Origin: Halictus rubicundus | Taxonomy: Eukaryota; Arthropoda; Insecta; Hymenoptera; Halictidae | Assembly (NCBI RefSeq): GCF_050948215.1 | Contig: NC_135156.1 | Coordinates: forward strand, 1,240,001-1,304,000 | DNA length: 64,000 nucleotides | Direction of reading: 5' to 3' | Part shown: one piece after another, positions 42,850-51,660 of the stretch | Position numbering within the stretch: position 1 is the first letter of the stretch | How the letters are laid out: the number at the start of each line of letters is the position of its first letter | The notes under the pieces: generated by a model | Told to the model about the DNA's origin: nothing | What the model saw: only the letters and a program-made list of their open reading frames with translations | The model's database searches: none | Program-made: the position numbers and the translations under genes

Positions 42850-43350
42850 TTCAGTGCAATAGTTAAGCCAAAGCCCCGTAGACTAAGTAATCCGAGTATT
42901 ATTAGCACCATCCGCAAGCTTAAGTTAAGTTTAAGTTTAAGTTTAAGTTTAAGATCAGACCTGGCTCAGGTTAACACAAATAGTAATAATCAATCGGTAA
43001 TTACACAATAAAGTGTAATTTAGTACCATAAACACCGTAACCTAGCACACCAAAAACGTATGTACAGTTCTATTCAACCGTGCCCCCTGTACATAATCAA
43101 CACCGCTAGCGTATAAGAAGATTTAGTCTTAAGTAATAAGTACCACACGTGCAATAAGTGCAAAAAAAAATATATCAACCCCACAAACAGCGCGTGACCG
43201 GATTCCCGGTCCTTTAGTTTAGTCTATAAAGTTATTCCTCTGTTATACTTTTTTTTTAGCGTTTAAGTTTATTGTTCCGCAGTGTAAATATGTATATATG
43301 TCGCTTTTTGTTTGTTAATTGGCACAATAAACGCTTTGTTAAAAAAAAAA
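42850..43350 (+). other. Jockey 3' UTR
   Basis: It holds (GTTTAA)n at about 42921-42952, an AATAAA near 43325 and an A10 tail at 43341-43350. Confidence 0.7.
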
Positions 43351-43867
43351 GCGGTTAGGGCGTCGGACTACGGAGCGGATACGCTGGTGTTCGAATCCCG
43401 TCGGTGGGAAAGTTTTTTTTCCATACGTCATCTTTATTTTTTCAATTTCTTATATGGTTTATTCATGTGATTTTAACAATATTTATTTAATGTTTTAAAA
43501 ATATTGAGATAACATTTTTAACTAAAATACATACAAAAATAGTTTCGCAGTATCTATTATTTCCTCGATTCTCTAATTGTATATGTTCATCATTGCGGTC
43601 CTGTTTAACATTGTTAATATTAAAATTCATTAATCTAGTTTCTAAGCCTTGCGTCTCCAGAAATTAGGGAGGAAATAAGAAGAACTATGAATAAATAACA
43701 CGCAGCAAAGTATTGGTTTTTGTCAAATTGAGAGAAAGGGGCTACATACTACCACTATTTTGAAAGTGAGGTATCAGGTACAAATAAGCCTAAGCCATTC
43801 CTCTTTATTGTAAGGTACATGAGGAAGTAATTCCCGTTTATAGTTACTTGAATGAAAGACTTGTTCT

Positions 43868-44200
43868 GTGGACATTTATGATACGGATCAGGAAGTTCAT
43901 TATTTTCGGTGGGATGCAGAGGCAATTCATAGTATACTAGGTCAAAAGTACCAGCTCCTACACAAACAAGTAGACAACAAAACCTTTCCAAAAATTGGAA
44001 ACAATTGGAACTGCAAAACGACTCCATTTCAAACAGTATCCTCGGTAGATACTCTTGATTTTCTGGAAATGACAGAAGTAGATTTAAAAATTCTTTTCAC
44101 GGAATCTTACCAATTTTCACAAGCAATTTCATATCTGGCAAAAATCGTGGACGAACACAATAATATAAATATTAATTTATTGCCTAATCCAAGAAAATAA
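43868..44200 (+). CDS. 110-aa frame in the centre of the inverted-repeat element, unknown
   Basis: It encodes MDIYDTDQEVHYFRWDAEAI, later FLEMTEVDLKILFTESYQFS and ending NINLLPNPRK. I do not recognise the family with certainty. It lies between the arms where a transposase would be, so it may be the last part of one: the 'TEVDLKILFTESYQFSQAI' style is transposon-like, but this is inference. The opposite strand also has an open frame (43755-44027). No complete DDE triad is visible. Confidence 0.35.
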   Translation: MDIYDTDQEVHYFRWDAEAIHSILGQKYQLLHKQVDNKTFPKIGNNWNCKTTPFQTVSSVDTLDFLEMTEVDLKILFTESYQFSQAISYLAKIVDEHNNININLLPNPRK

Positions 44201-44360
44201 TATCATTAAATTCGAAGTAAAATCGGAGTGATATAAATAAAAGTTAGTTAAAAATTTTACCTCAATATTTTTAAAACATTAAAAAAATATTGTTAAAATC
44301 ACGAATAAACCATATAAGAAATTGAAAAATAAAGATGACGTATGGAAAAAAAACTTTCCC

Positions 44361-44428
44361 ACCGACGGGATTAGAACACCAGCGTATCCGCTCCGTAGTC
44401 CGACGCCCTAACCGCTGTGCCAACCGGC
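44361..44428 (-). tRNA. tRNA-like module, right arm (uninterrupted)
   Basis: On the minus strand it reads GCCGGTTGGCACAGCGG then TTAGGGCGTCGGACTACGG, then GTGTTCTAATCCCGTCGG. The A-box is good and the B-box has one change (TTCTAA for TTCGAA). Stem pairing in the T-arm is poor, so this is a tRNA-derived or tRNA-mimicking module rather than a working gene. Confidence 0.45.
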
Positions 44429-45066
44429 GATGTTGAAAACGTTACGAGCATTCTGGTATATACCGCACAAAATACAATCAATTTTTTCTCGTGAAACATT
44501 TTTTAGGTCAAACACTTACTTGTGTCAATGTAATAATGTTTAAAATGACTTAATATGTACCTGCGATAAAACCAACAAGTGTAACTTTCCTCCTAATAGC
44601 AGAAACGGCGAAAAAATTAGGTTTTTCTTGTTTTGACAAAAAGTGCCCACAACAAAAAATCTAAAAAAAATTGAGGACACTGCCTGTTATGGTACTTTAT
44701 CGGGGCACTAAACAGCAAAATAGCATATTTTCATATTATTGAGAAATGTACATGTTTCCGATTTTTTTGAGGTTTTTCATTTTTTGCGACCACAGTTTGC
44801 AAGAAAAAAATCTGAAAAAATTCTAAAAAATCTGTCTTAGGATCCAAAATATGCCACATTTTTTTCAGAATTTTAGGAAGCATCAGAGTGTGGAAAATGC
44901 GTGGAAAAGCGCGAAATCTAATTTACCCTGTAACTACCCTCACGGGCAAGATAGAGGGTTGAAATTTTGCTCAGAGGGGTTTTTCTGGGTCAGCTTTCGA
45001 ATGGTTCATTAATCATTGAAAAACCTCTAAGGGCAGTTTTGACCATCTTAATCGGCTAGGCCCTTT

Positions 45067-45976
45067 GACGCCGTCTCGTACCAAATTGCTCAATGGCCTT
45101 GCGATGAATGCGTACCCCTTTATAAATTTCCGGAAATACCCGTTTAGCCCCAGAAAACTTTGTATCTGTTTGATCGTCGTTGGTTTCGGGAATTTGGCGA
45201 CAGCGTGCGATTTTCGCTCGGACGGTCGAATCTCGCCATTCTCGACTATGTGCCCTAAGAATTCTACCCTGCTCTGTAATAACACGCACTTCTTCCAATT
45301 TATCTCGAGGCCCGCCTCTCTCGCCGTTGCAAGTACCTGCGCTAGTTTTTGCATACCGGACTCGAGGTCGACTGCTGGTACGATTAAACCGTCCACATAC
45401 GTTAGTACTATTTTTTCGTTGATTAGTTTTCTAAACACGGCATCGATAAACCTCGCGAAAACGGCAAGTAAATTACATAGACCGAATGGTACGCGCAAAA
45501 ATTCGTACTGCCCGTCGGGTTACGACAAACGACGTGAATTTACGGCTGTCTTCACTCACCGGTACGTGAAAAAATCCGTTTTTCATGTCAAGCGTGCTGA
45601 AAATCCGCGCGCCCTGCAACGCGTCGAGCTGGTCTTCCACTATCGGTAGCGGATATCTATCTTTCACGATCTTTTCGTTAATCTTTCGATAGTCTACGCA
45701 CAGCCGTTTTGAACCGTTTTTCTTGTTTACCAATACGATCGGACTCGCGTATTCTGACAGCGACGGTACGATGCCTTTCTGCATCCATTCCCCGATTTGT
45801 TTGTTCACCAGCGTTCCCTCCGTCGACGCTAGCCGTCGCGCTCTTTGGTACACCGGCTGTTCGTCCTTTACTACTATACGCATTTTAACGTTCGTTTCGC
45901 GTGTCTTTTCGGGAACGTAGTTCGCGACCATCCGCTCGACTTTACCCTTCACCGCGGCATCGCTAATATGCGTCAT
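45067..45976 (-). pseudogene. Gypsy reverse transcriptase, frameshifted and catalytically dead
   Basis: The first frame (45976-45473) has YQRARRLAS, GIVPSLSEYASPIVLVNKKN, CVDYRKINEKIVKDRYPLP and FSTLDMKNGFFHVPV. A one-base shift near 45490 leads to LRVPFGLCN … LTYVDGLIVPAVD, where the catalytic YVDD/YMDD box has become YVDG. RT continues through FLGHIVENGEIRPSERK, the connection FPKPTTIKQIQSFLGLNGYF and RKFIKGYAFIARPL, where the sequence is cut at VRDGVK by the inverted-repeat element. The lost aspartate alone would abolish polymerase activity. Confidence 0.85.
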
Positions 45977-46034
45977 ACCTACCCCGTCGACGTCCTCTAT
46001 ACATTCAATGCGGAATATATCCAGAATATCTCTG

Positions 46035-46445
46035 TCAGCCGTGCGCTCTTACCCGCTTCCCCCTATTCGCACGACCCCTTTGTTTATTGCGACGTTTACT
46101 TTGCTTAGAAAATCTGCTCCTATAAGTAAATCGTATTTTAACAGTGCGTCCGGCACGACGTGCGCCGTGATCGGATACCCCCTCGTCGATCGCGATGTCT
46201 GTCCTGAAACCACCCCGCGTCTTTATATTTCCGGACCCGATTCCCCGGAACGCTACCCCGCCATTCTGCAATCCCGGTGCGCCGATTTTGTCGTGGCATT
46301 CGTATCGATGAGAGCTGTCAAATTGAGTCCGTTTATTCTCACCGATTTGCAGGCCATCTGTCCAGAAATCTGTGCTACCAGGTTCTCGTTCCCTGCCGTC
46401 CCTCCACTGCTCTGTTGTGGGCACCTCGGCGCGATGTGTCATCAT
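46035..46445 (-). pseudogene. Gypsy protease region, active site changed
   Basis: Between Gag and RT, the correct frame reads VRINGLNLTALIDTNATTKS near 46290-46345. Retropepsins need D-T/S-G; here DTN replaces DTG. Several stops follow toward 46035. The long open frame on this strand at 46035-46445 is in another phase and is not the protease. Confidence 0.62.
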
Positions 46446-46449
46446 CGTG

Positions 46450-47370
46450 TCAACATCGCAGGCCGCGATCCCTGGCTGGGCAATTTCGGCTCAGGTGTCC
46501 CATTTCACCGCAGTTATAGCAGTTCCCAGCATCTTTTCTCGGGGCCCTCCAGTCTCTCTGCCGGTGCTCCTCCGTCCTTGTCGGTGGGTTCACCCTCAAA
46601 CGGTCTACCTCCGTCCTCGGCGGCGGATTCGCCCTCCATCGGCCTCTATCCGTCCTCGTCGGCGGACTCGCCCTCCACCGATCTCCTCGGAAACTGCTTC
46701 CCTGGCTCGGCTGTGGTAGTGCGAGCTTCTCGAAAGCTCGCAACATGGCCTCGGGGTTGCTGAAGCAGTACATGATCGCCTGGTTCCTTAGCGTTTGGTC
46801 CGGAATGCCTTCCACGAGATGGTCGATAAGCTCGTAGGAGTCATTGATCGGCACCCTATTTGCCTTGATCATCTTATCGTGGTAATAATCCACAAACGGC
46901 TCGCCCATTTTCCACGTCCGCACCTGCAGTTGTCTCAGCGCTTCACTTCTGCTCGTACGAAAAAAGAACATTTTCCTATATTCGATCAGCAGTGTGTCGG
47001 ACGGCATCTCCACGAATTCGGCGCGTGACTGCAACCATTCCTGCGCCTTCCCTCGTAGTCTCATTCCCATGAGTATTTTTGCCTCGTCGTCTGACAGGTC
47101 GTACGTATTTTTTAATACTCTCAGCTGCCGTGACCAGATCGGGAAATCTTGGGACTTTCCTTCAAAATACCTTAATAGCTCTGCGACAGATTTCACACTC
47201 ACGTGTACTCTTCTTGTTTGCGGCCATGACCGCTCTTCCGCTACGTCGCTTCCCCGTCCCGGTTCCTGAGCGCGCTCGCTCTTCAGGTTTTCCAGTTCCT
47301 GAGCCATTCTTCCTACCACCCGCAGCAGATGCTCCATTCCTCCGACCAGTCTGCTAAAGGTCAATGCATA
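46450..47370 (-). pseudogene. Gypsy Gag core with one zinc knuckle
   Basis: The frame contains VKSVAELLRYFEGKSQDFPI, DDEAKILMGMRLRGKAQEWL, MGEPFVDYYHDKMIKANRVP and LVEGIPDQTLRNQAIMYCF, closely parallel to the Gag at 1-1350. After a short RT/DR-rich repeat region (RTDRGRWRANPPPRTEVDRL) comes CYNCGEMGHLSRNC; a stop then removes the second knuckle. N-terminally, homology ends near 47350, after which a foreign or rearranged segment begins. The SAP-coding start lies 1 kb upstream. Confidence 0.8.
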
Positions 47371-47830
47371 TCTCGCAGCCCGACCAAGGCCAGGTATAAA
47401 AATCCCTATCGACGACCTACCGACCATGGACGTCATAAATCAAAAATCCTTCCGATTGTACCCACCACTTTCGTAATTTTTAAGCCAGCCGAATGCAGCA
47501 CATGCGGAACCTTGTACACCGTTAGCGTACTAAGATGTACAACCGTAGATGCTCGCGAACCAAATGTTATACGTATATTTCCACTTTTCCAATTTTCCAC
47601 TATTTCCACCAGCTTTCGAACACCCCTTGCAACTAATGAATTCTAATAATTTTAAACTTGTTCTCCGGAGTTTTGACTTATAATTTAACTATGCTAAAAT
47701 TGATTTGTGAAGCTGATATTCATCGTTCCATCGTTAAATTAGATTATAGTTTGAACCATTACTTCTTAACATTACAACTCAGATGAACAATATTCTTTTC
47801 TCTACTTCGAACATGGATTGTGTGCGGATG
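47351..47830. other. Rearranged segment between Gag core and 5' part
   Basis: The first 19 bp (47351-47369) match 2518-2536 in the pol tail of the other gypsy element. The rest is AT-rich, with no gene or clear repeat. Confidence 0.4.
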
Positions 47831-47836
47831 CTGTCG

Positions 47837-47891
47837 TGGCACCGGCGGCCGATGCCACGCGGCCTCTGCCAGGTGGCGGCCGCCGGTGCCA
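47837..47891. repeat. GC-rich perfect hairpin
   Basis: TGGCACCGGCGGCCG at 47837-47851 is perfectly inverted at 47877-47891, with a 25-nt loop. The surroundings (to 47940) repeat variants of 'tgccaggcggcc'. No protein support. Confidence 0.65.
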
Positions 47892-47947
47892 GGCGACCTG
47901 TGCCAGGCGGCCGAAAACGGATGCCCAACGGCTTGCCCAGCTCTCGG

Positions 47948-48155
47948 CGGATGCATAGGCATCCCCGGGGTGTAGAGGGGAGTAAACTGTTCGGGAGTTA
48001 GGTAGCGAACCCCCGCTGTGTGTGGGTCTTAGCTTTTGTTGCGAGCATCTCGAGCGCCTTCTCAGGTTGCTTTTTATGGTTCCGGTGCGTATGGATTAGA
48101 AAATCGTGGTAGTATCCATACTAACGTTCGCCTCCGGCAAGTATGAAGAGACCCT
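47948..48155 (-). repeat. Isolated 5' UTR of the purine-rich non-LTR element
   Basis: It is about 95% like 11419-11628 by eye, from 'gcggatgcatag.catcccc' to 'agaccct'. No ORF1 or later part follows, the reverse of usual 5' truncation. It lies inside the gypsy 5' region. Confidence 0.78.
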
Positions 48156-48248
48156 AATTCGCTGCTGTGCCTCGCGTCTCTCCCAGCGTCTTCTTCGCAG
48201 ATGTACCCCAGAAACGGCGTGTGCTCCTGCATCAACTCGACCTCGGGC

Positions 48249-48391
48249 GGCACTTTTATCTACTGCCCCGACGGATCGTGTTCATTTAGCCGCGCTATCA
48301 ACTCTACTTTTGTACCCGCCGCCGATAATTCGCGACTCTCCAGCAACTCTTTCAGCCTTAGGATTGTAAAATCCGTTGGTTTACTTGCCAT
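48249..48391 (-). pseudogene. Gypsy Gag start with SAP domain, stopped
   Basis: From the ATG at 48391 the frame encodes MASKPTDFTILRLKELLESR then ELSAAGTKVELIARLNEHDP, a canonical SAP motif (DNA- or chromatin-binding helix-loop-helix), and ends at a TAG at about 48249. In the sister element the corresponding frame runs on into the Gag core. So Gag here is broken after 46 residues. SAP domains usually bind scaffold-attachment DNA, which suggests a role for Gag at chromatin. Confidence 0.75.
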
Positions 48392-48440
48392 GTCATCTGC
48401 GTACCTTTCCCGACTTTATTTGACTGAAAACTGGTTTCAG

Positions 48441-48456
48441 GTTGTACGAGCCCCCA
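48441..48456 (-). other. Primer-binding site, tRNA-Pro-like
   Basis: Five bases inside the LTR end, the minus strand reads TGGGGGCTCGTACAAC. A TGGGGGCTCG start is that of tRNA-Pro binding sites; the following bases differ from the classic site. It would prime minus-strand DNA synthesis. Confidence 0.55.
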
Positions 48457-48461
48457 AATTA

Positions 48462-48955
48462 TGTAGGAATAAAGCCGGCTGACTGGGTACGCAGATATTT
48501 ATTGGCAATATAAAATATAATTCACAACCCGTTGACACTGCTATTTGTTTGTTTTATTTTCACACACGACTTTTTTACACCAAGCACACCTAGGCAATCA
48601 CAATCACGACTCTAATCCTAAACTTTACTGACTCGACTATGATTATTTCGACAAAACCCGACTATACAACTTTCACCCTCTATTTCTATCGTTACTCTGT
48701 CCCCGATGCCCGTCTGCCCTGCTTTTATAGCGTTCGTCTTATTTGTTTACTGCCCGGGACAAAGGCCGCTTGTCCTAGGCGCGATTCGTCCTAGCGTTTT
48801 TCGAGCGATCGTCAAAACGTCGCACCCCTTGCGTTGTTTTGCCGCTTGCTCAGGTGACTCGCGCCGCGAAGGTTGCGGAGCAACGCCTGCTACCTTCAAA
48901 CATTCGGCGGTTCTTTCGTTCGCTGTTCGGCGCAATGTTCGTCGAAATGTTCAGG
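48462..48955 (-). repeat. 5' LTR of the broken gypsy element
   Basis: It aligns with the solo LTR at 28022-28446 from TGTAGG(A)ATAAAGCC up to about 'ttcaaacattcgg' (48905), after which they differ. It contains an extra 60 bp (48510-48600) absent from the solo copy. The outer (U3) end is uncertain. Confidence 0.65.
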
Positions 48956-49071
48956 TCTGTACGAGGCCTAATATGCTTTGTTGGTGCACTGAAAACCCAT
49001 AATGGTTTCGTCAAGTTGTACACCAGCATTCATGGAGCGTAAATATATGTTGTGGATTCGTTGGTGATAAC

Positions 49072-49271
49072 TAGACTGCGGTTTTTTGCATTTATGAAAA
49101 AAATGGGTAACCACAATTTAAAGCAGTGGACATATTAAAAAGATTTAAGGATATCAGCGTATTGGTTTCAGCTTAATAAAGTAATTAAAAGAAGAAAGAA
49201 ATTTTTATTTCGCTCCTGTGTCTTGCAATCGATGCAAACATTTTTTATTTTGCATAAAGATCCGCAGTCTA
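49072..49271. mobile_element. TA-flanked MITE (49074-49269)
   Basis: The ends GACTGCGG and its inverse, with TA at 49072-49073 and 49270-49271. 196 bp, no ORF. Tc1/mariner type. Confidence 0.75.
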
Positions 49272-49573
49272 TTGATAAGATATGAATTTTTTATACTCAA
49301 GGTCACTTGAAGGTGATAATATTACAGGTCATTGGATTCGTCTTGACCTCGACTATCATATAGCGATAATAAAAATATATTATTCCATTTAAAAAAAACT
49401 TCGATGACCTCAAAATCTCAAAAAATTTAACCTGGAACTTTTTAACCTATATGTTTTCCTCTGAAATTTTCTTTTATCATAAAAAACAAGCGAGATATTT
49501 TAGACGGTCGCGTTAGGCGAGACATCTTGTGTATATAACCAATATACGATTATGTACTATTATTTTATACATA
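49272..49573. repeat. Mariner inverted-repeat remnant
   Basis: The text 'aaggtcacttgaaggt' and 'cattggattcgtcttgacctc' resembles the inner inverted repeat of the mariner at 6330-6440. A second scrap is at 50785-50880. No transposase. Confidence 0.45.
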
Positions 49574-50224
49574 TACAGGGTTTCCAGTTTATCTGGAAAT
49601 CCAGAATATCTCAGAAACTACGAAAAATAGTGAAAAAATGTTTTAACAAAAGTTATTTAGTATGAAAGGAAGCATAACGTGATATAAACAGTTTTCTTGT
49701 TGGTGAAAAAATGATGGAGATTTCAAGGTCAGGTTATTTTTTTTAAATACAATGCTATATTTTTGTATACAAGGCATTATAGTATGTATAACTTAATACG
49801 AATCCAATGAGGTGTAATCGATATCATTTCTGTCTACAAAAACGTGAAAAATCGTCGCACGTTTACAAACATTCTGGGAATCACTAATCACATGGAGTGT
49901 AGCTGACCAAAGGTGTGCAGCATAGATTACGATGCTTAGACGATGATTTTTCACGTTTCTATAGACAGAAATGACTTCGATTGCACATCGTTGGATTCGT
50001 ATTAAATTTTACTAAAATACCGTGTATACAAATATACAACATTCTATTGAAAAAAAAAGTAACGTGACTTTGAAATCTCCGTCATTTTTTTCACCGACAA
50101 GAAAACTGTTTACATCACATTATGTCCTCTTTCATACCAAATAACTTTCGTTAAAAACATTTTATCGCTATCTTTCGTAGTTTCTGAGATATTTTGGATT
50201 TCCAGATAAATGGGACACCGTGTA
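49574..50224. mobile_element. Mariner-type MITE (49576-50222)
   Basis: Inverted repeats of about 170 bp start CAGGGTTTCC on the left and CACGGTGTCC on the right and share 'atttatctggaaatcca'. TA duplication at 49574-49575 and 50223-50224. A second, inner inverted block surrounds 'atgatttttcacgttt'. No ORF. Confidence 0.83.
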
Positions 50225-51660
50225 TGCATACAACATTTGCGTATATTTGCGTGAATCTATGACAAAATAGTATAGTGAAGCAGTAGGTTAGAGTAAGATA
50301 GTAGACCATGAAGACAATGTTATCTGTTTCAATGCTTTGCTTCGAGTGCTGTCCGAGTCCCTTTCGATACGATCGATCCTTCATATATCGATTCACACTC
50401 CTGCAGGATCATTGTTCTTCCTTAGGAAAGTTGACCAGGTTCTCGTTACAAGTGTTCGTTATATTTTAGTCTGCTCATCGTAAAACAATATCGAGAGATA
50501 TAAACCAGTAATTGCATGTGATATTTTAGTATAAAAATAACAGAATAGGTTAAACATGAGAACACATGACGTGCGAACAAGTTATGCGAAAACGGAATAT
50601 TTCTATAGGATTTGTTTCAGCAGAAGAACAGAAAACAATTGAACGACTGTATATAATAGAATGTAGAAACAAAGGAAAATAGTCAGCATAGACAAACGTC
50701 GCGTTGCACACTGGTTCAAAATCGATGAATTAGGTGTTCACAAAGATTTTAGCATTATTTCATGTCAAAGCTGTAATAAAGTGGGTCATTGGATTCGTCT
50801 TGACGTCAGCTATAACATTATTAAGTAAAAAATATATAGTGACAATTAAAAAATCAAGGTGATATTAATATTTTACTTAAAAAAAGATTTTTAATTTTTT
50901 ATATTCAACTTTATAGAAGAGTAATTACTGATTAATTTTTCTTGGAAACACTTTCTTGTCAGAGCATCGGAAATGCCCGAAAAATCACAATAACCTGTGA
51001 ATAATCAATGATATTTAGTATATTATTAAAACAAATGGTGATATTTGAAATGTGTCTTCACAGGTGTAGGTATTTCTTATAAAAAGACTCACAATATTGC
51101 CATATACACATTCCATGGACCTGTATAGATAAAAAGAACCCTTACAAAATTGTTTATAACTGTTACAATATAGATTTTGGTTATTGAAATGGTTGTAAAC
51201 CATCTTTAATTCAATTAACTGTTACGAAGAACTGAAATTTCTTATAGTATGTTTCTTATAGTACAATGATCGCTGAAATTCACAGGAGAATTGACTATGA
51301 CAGTCGGTACCCTTACACCGCCATTTCGCGGTGATTAGCACCGCGTTACGCTGCTACCTGGCCACATTCTTTAGCTACTAATAAAACAATAAACGACATG
51401 TAAAGCAGTGGTATTGTTCAAAATACTATCCACGTTTATACTAAATGCTTATATTTCTACAAAACAAGCCAGAATTCCTTCCGCCGCATGCCAGGTACAA
51501 GACTATCTTTCATTACGCATAATTATTGTTAAATGGCAAAAAGAAAAAATCCTAAAACACGTATCCCCTGTCTTGGATCAAAGATCATACACCCGAGTTT
51601 ACATTAAACTGAACTAATAATAACTAAGAGAAACTGCAAAAAATCCAATTTTTAATATAT
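50225..51660. other. Mostly unassigned AT-rich stretch
   Basis: It holds a mariner scrap (50785-50880) and a piece 'cgcggtgattagcaccgcg' at 51322-51345, which resembles the flank of the Transib copy at 25986. No gene seen. Confidence 0.4.

Larger units (their letters stand above)
37304..43364 (+). mobile_element. Jockey-type non-LTR retrotransposon, full length (37318-43350)
   Basis: GCGGGTAGGGCGTC at 37304-37317 and GCGGTTAGGGCGTC at 43351-43364 are a 14-bp target duplication with one difference. Inside are a 5' UTR (to 37544), ORF1 (37545-39537), ORF2 (39538 to about 42849), and a 3' UTR with a GTTTAA repeat and a terminal A-tail. The sense strand is A-rich. The near-complete length and only about five small lesions suggest a recent insertion. 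The target is the A-box of a tRNA-like module in a transposon arm. Confidence 0.88.
36654..45066. mobile_element. Long inverted-repeat element with tRNA-like modules, split by a Jockey insertion
   Basis: The outer ends read AAAGGGCCTAGCCGATTAAG, inverted on both sides. The left arm is 36654-37317 continued at 43365-43520, and the right arm is about 44255-45066, so each arm is about 800 bp. Each has a tRNA-like module 640 bp in. The centre (43521-44254) holds one 110-aa frame of unknown identity. Arms are over 90% alike by eye, so the element is fairly young. It abuts the broken gypsy pol at 45067; no target duplication is clear. Confidence 0.75.
45067..48955 (-). mobile_element. Broken Ty3/gypsy element (5' LTR, PBS, Gag, protease, RT)
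   Basis: On the minus strand: LTR (48955-48462), primer-binding site (48456-48441), Gag start with SAP domain (48391), several insertions (47370-48155), Gag core and knuckle (47350-46450), degenerate protease (about 46310), reverse transcriptase (45976-45067), then loss at the end of the inverted-repeat element. RNase H, integrase and the 3' LTR are absent. It is related to the Gag at 1-1350. Several inactivating changes. Confidence 0.82.

Noticed and set aside
45065..45649. 194-aa + strand ORF
   Set aside because: Shadow of gypsy reverse transcriptase on the minus strand.
46035..46445. 136-aa minus-strand ORF in the protease region
   Set aside because: Out of phase with the DTN-containing frame.
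46008..46763. 251-aa + strand ORF
   Set aside because: Shadow of gypsy Gag and protease; no domain.
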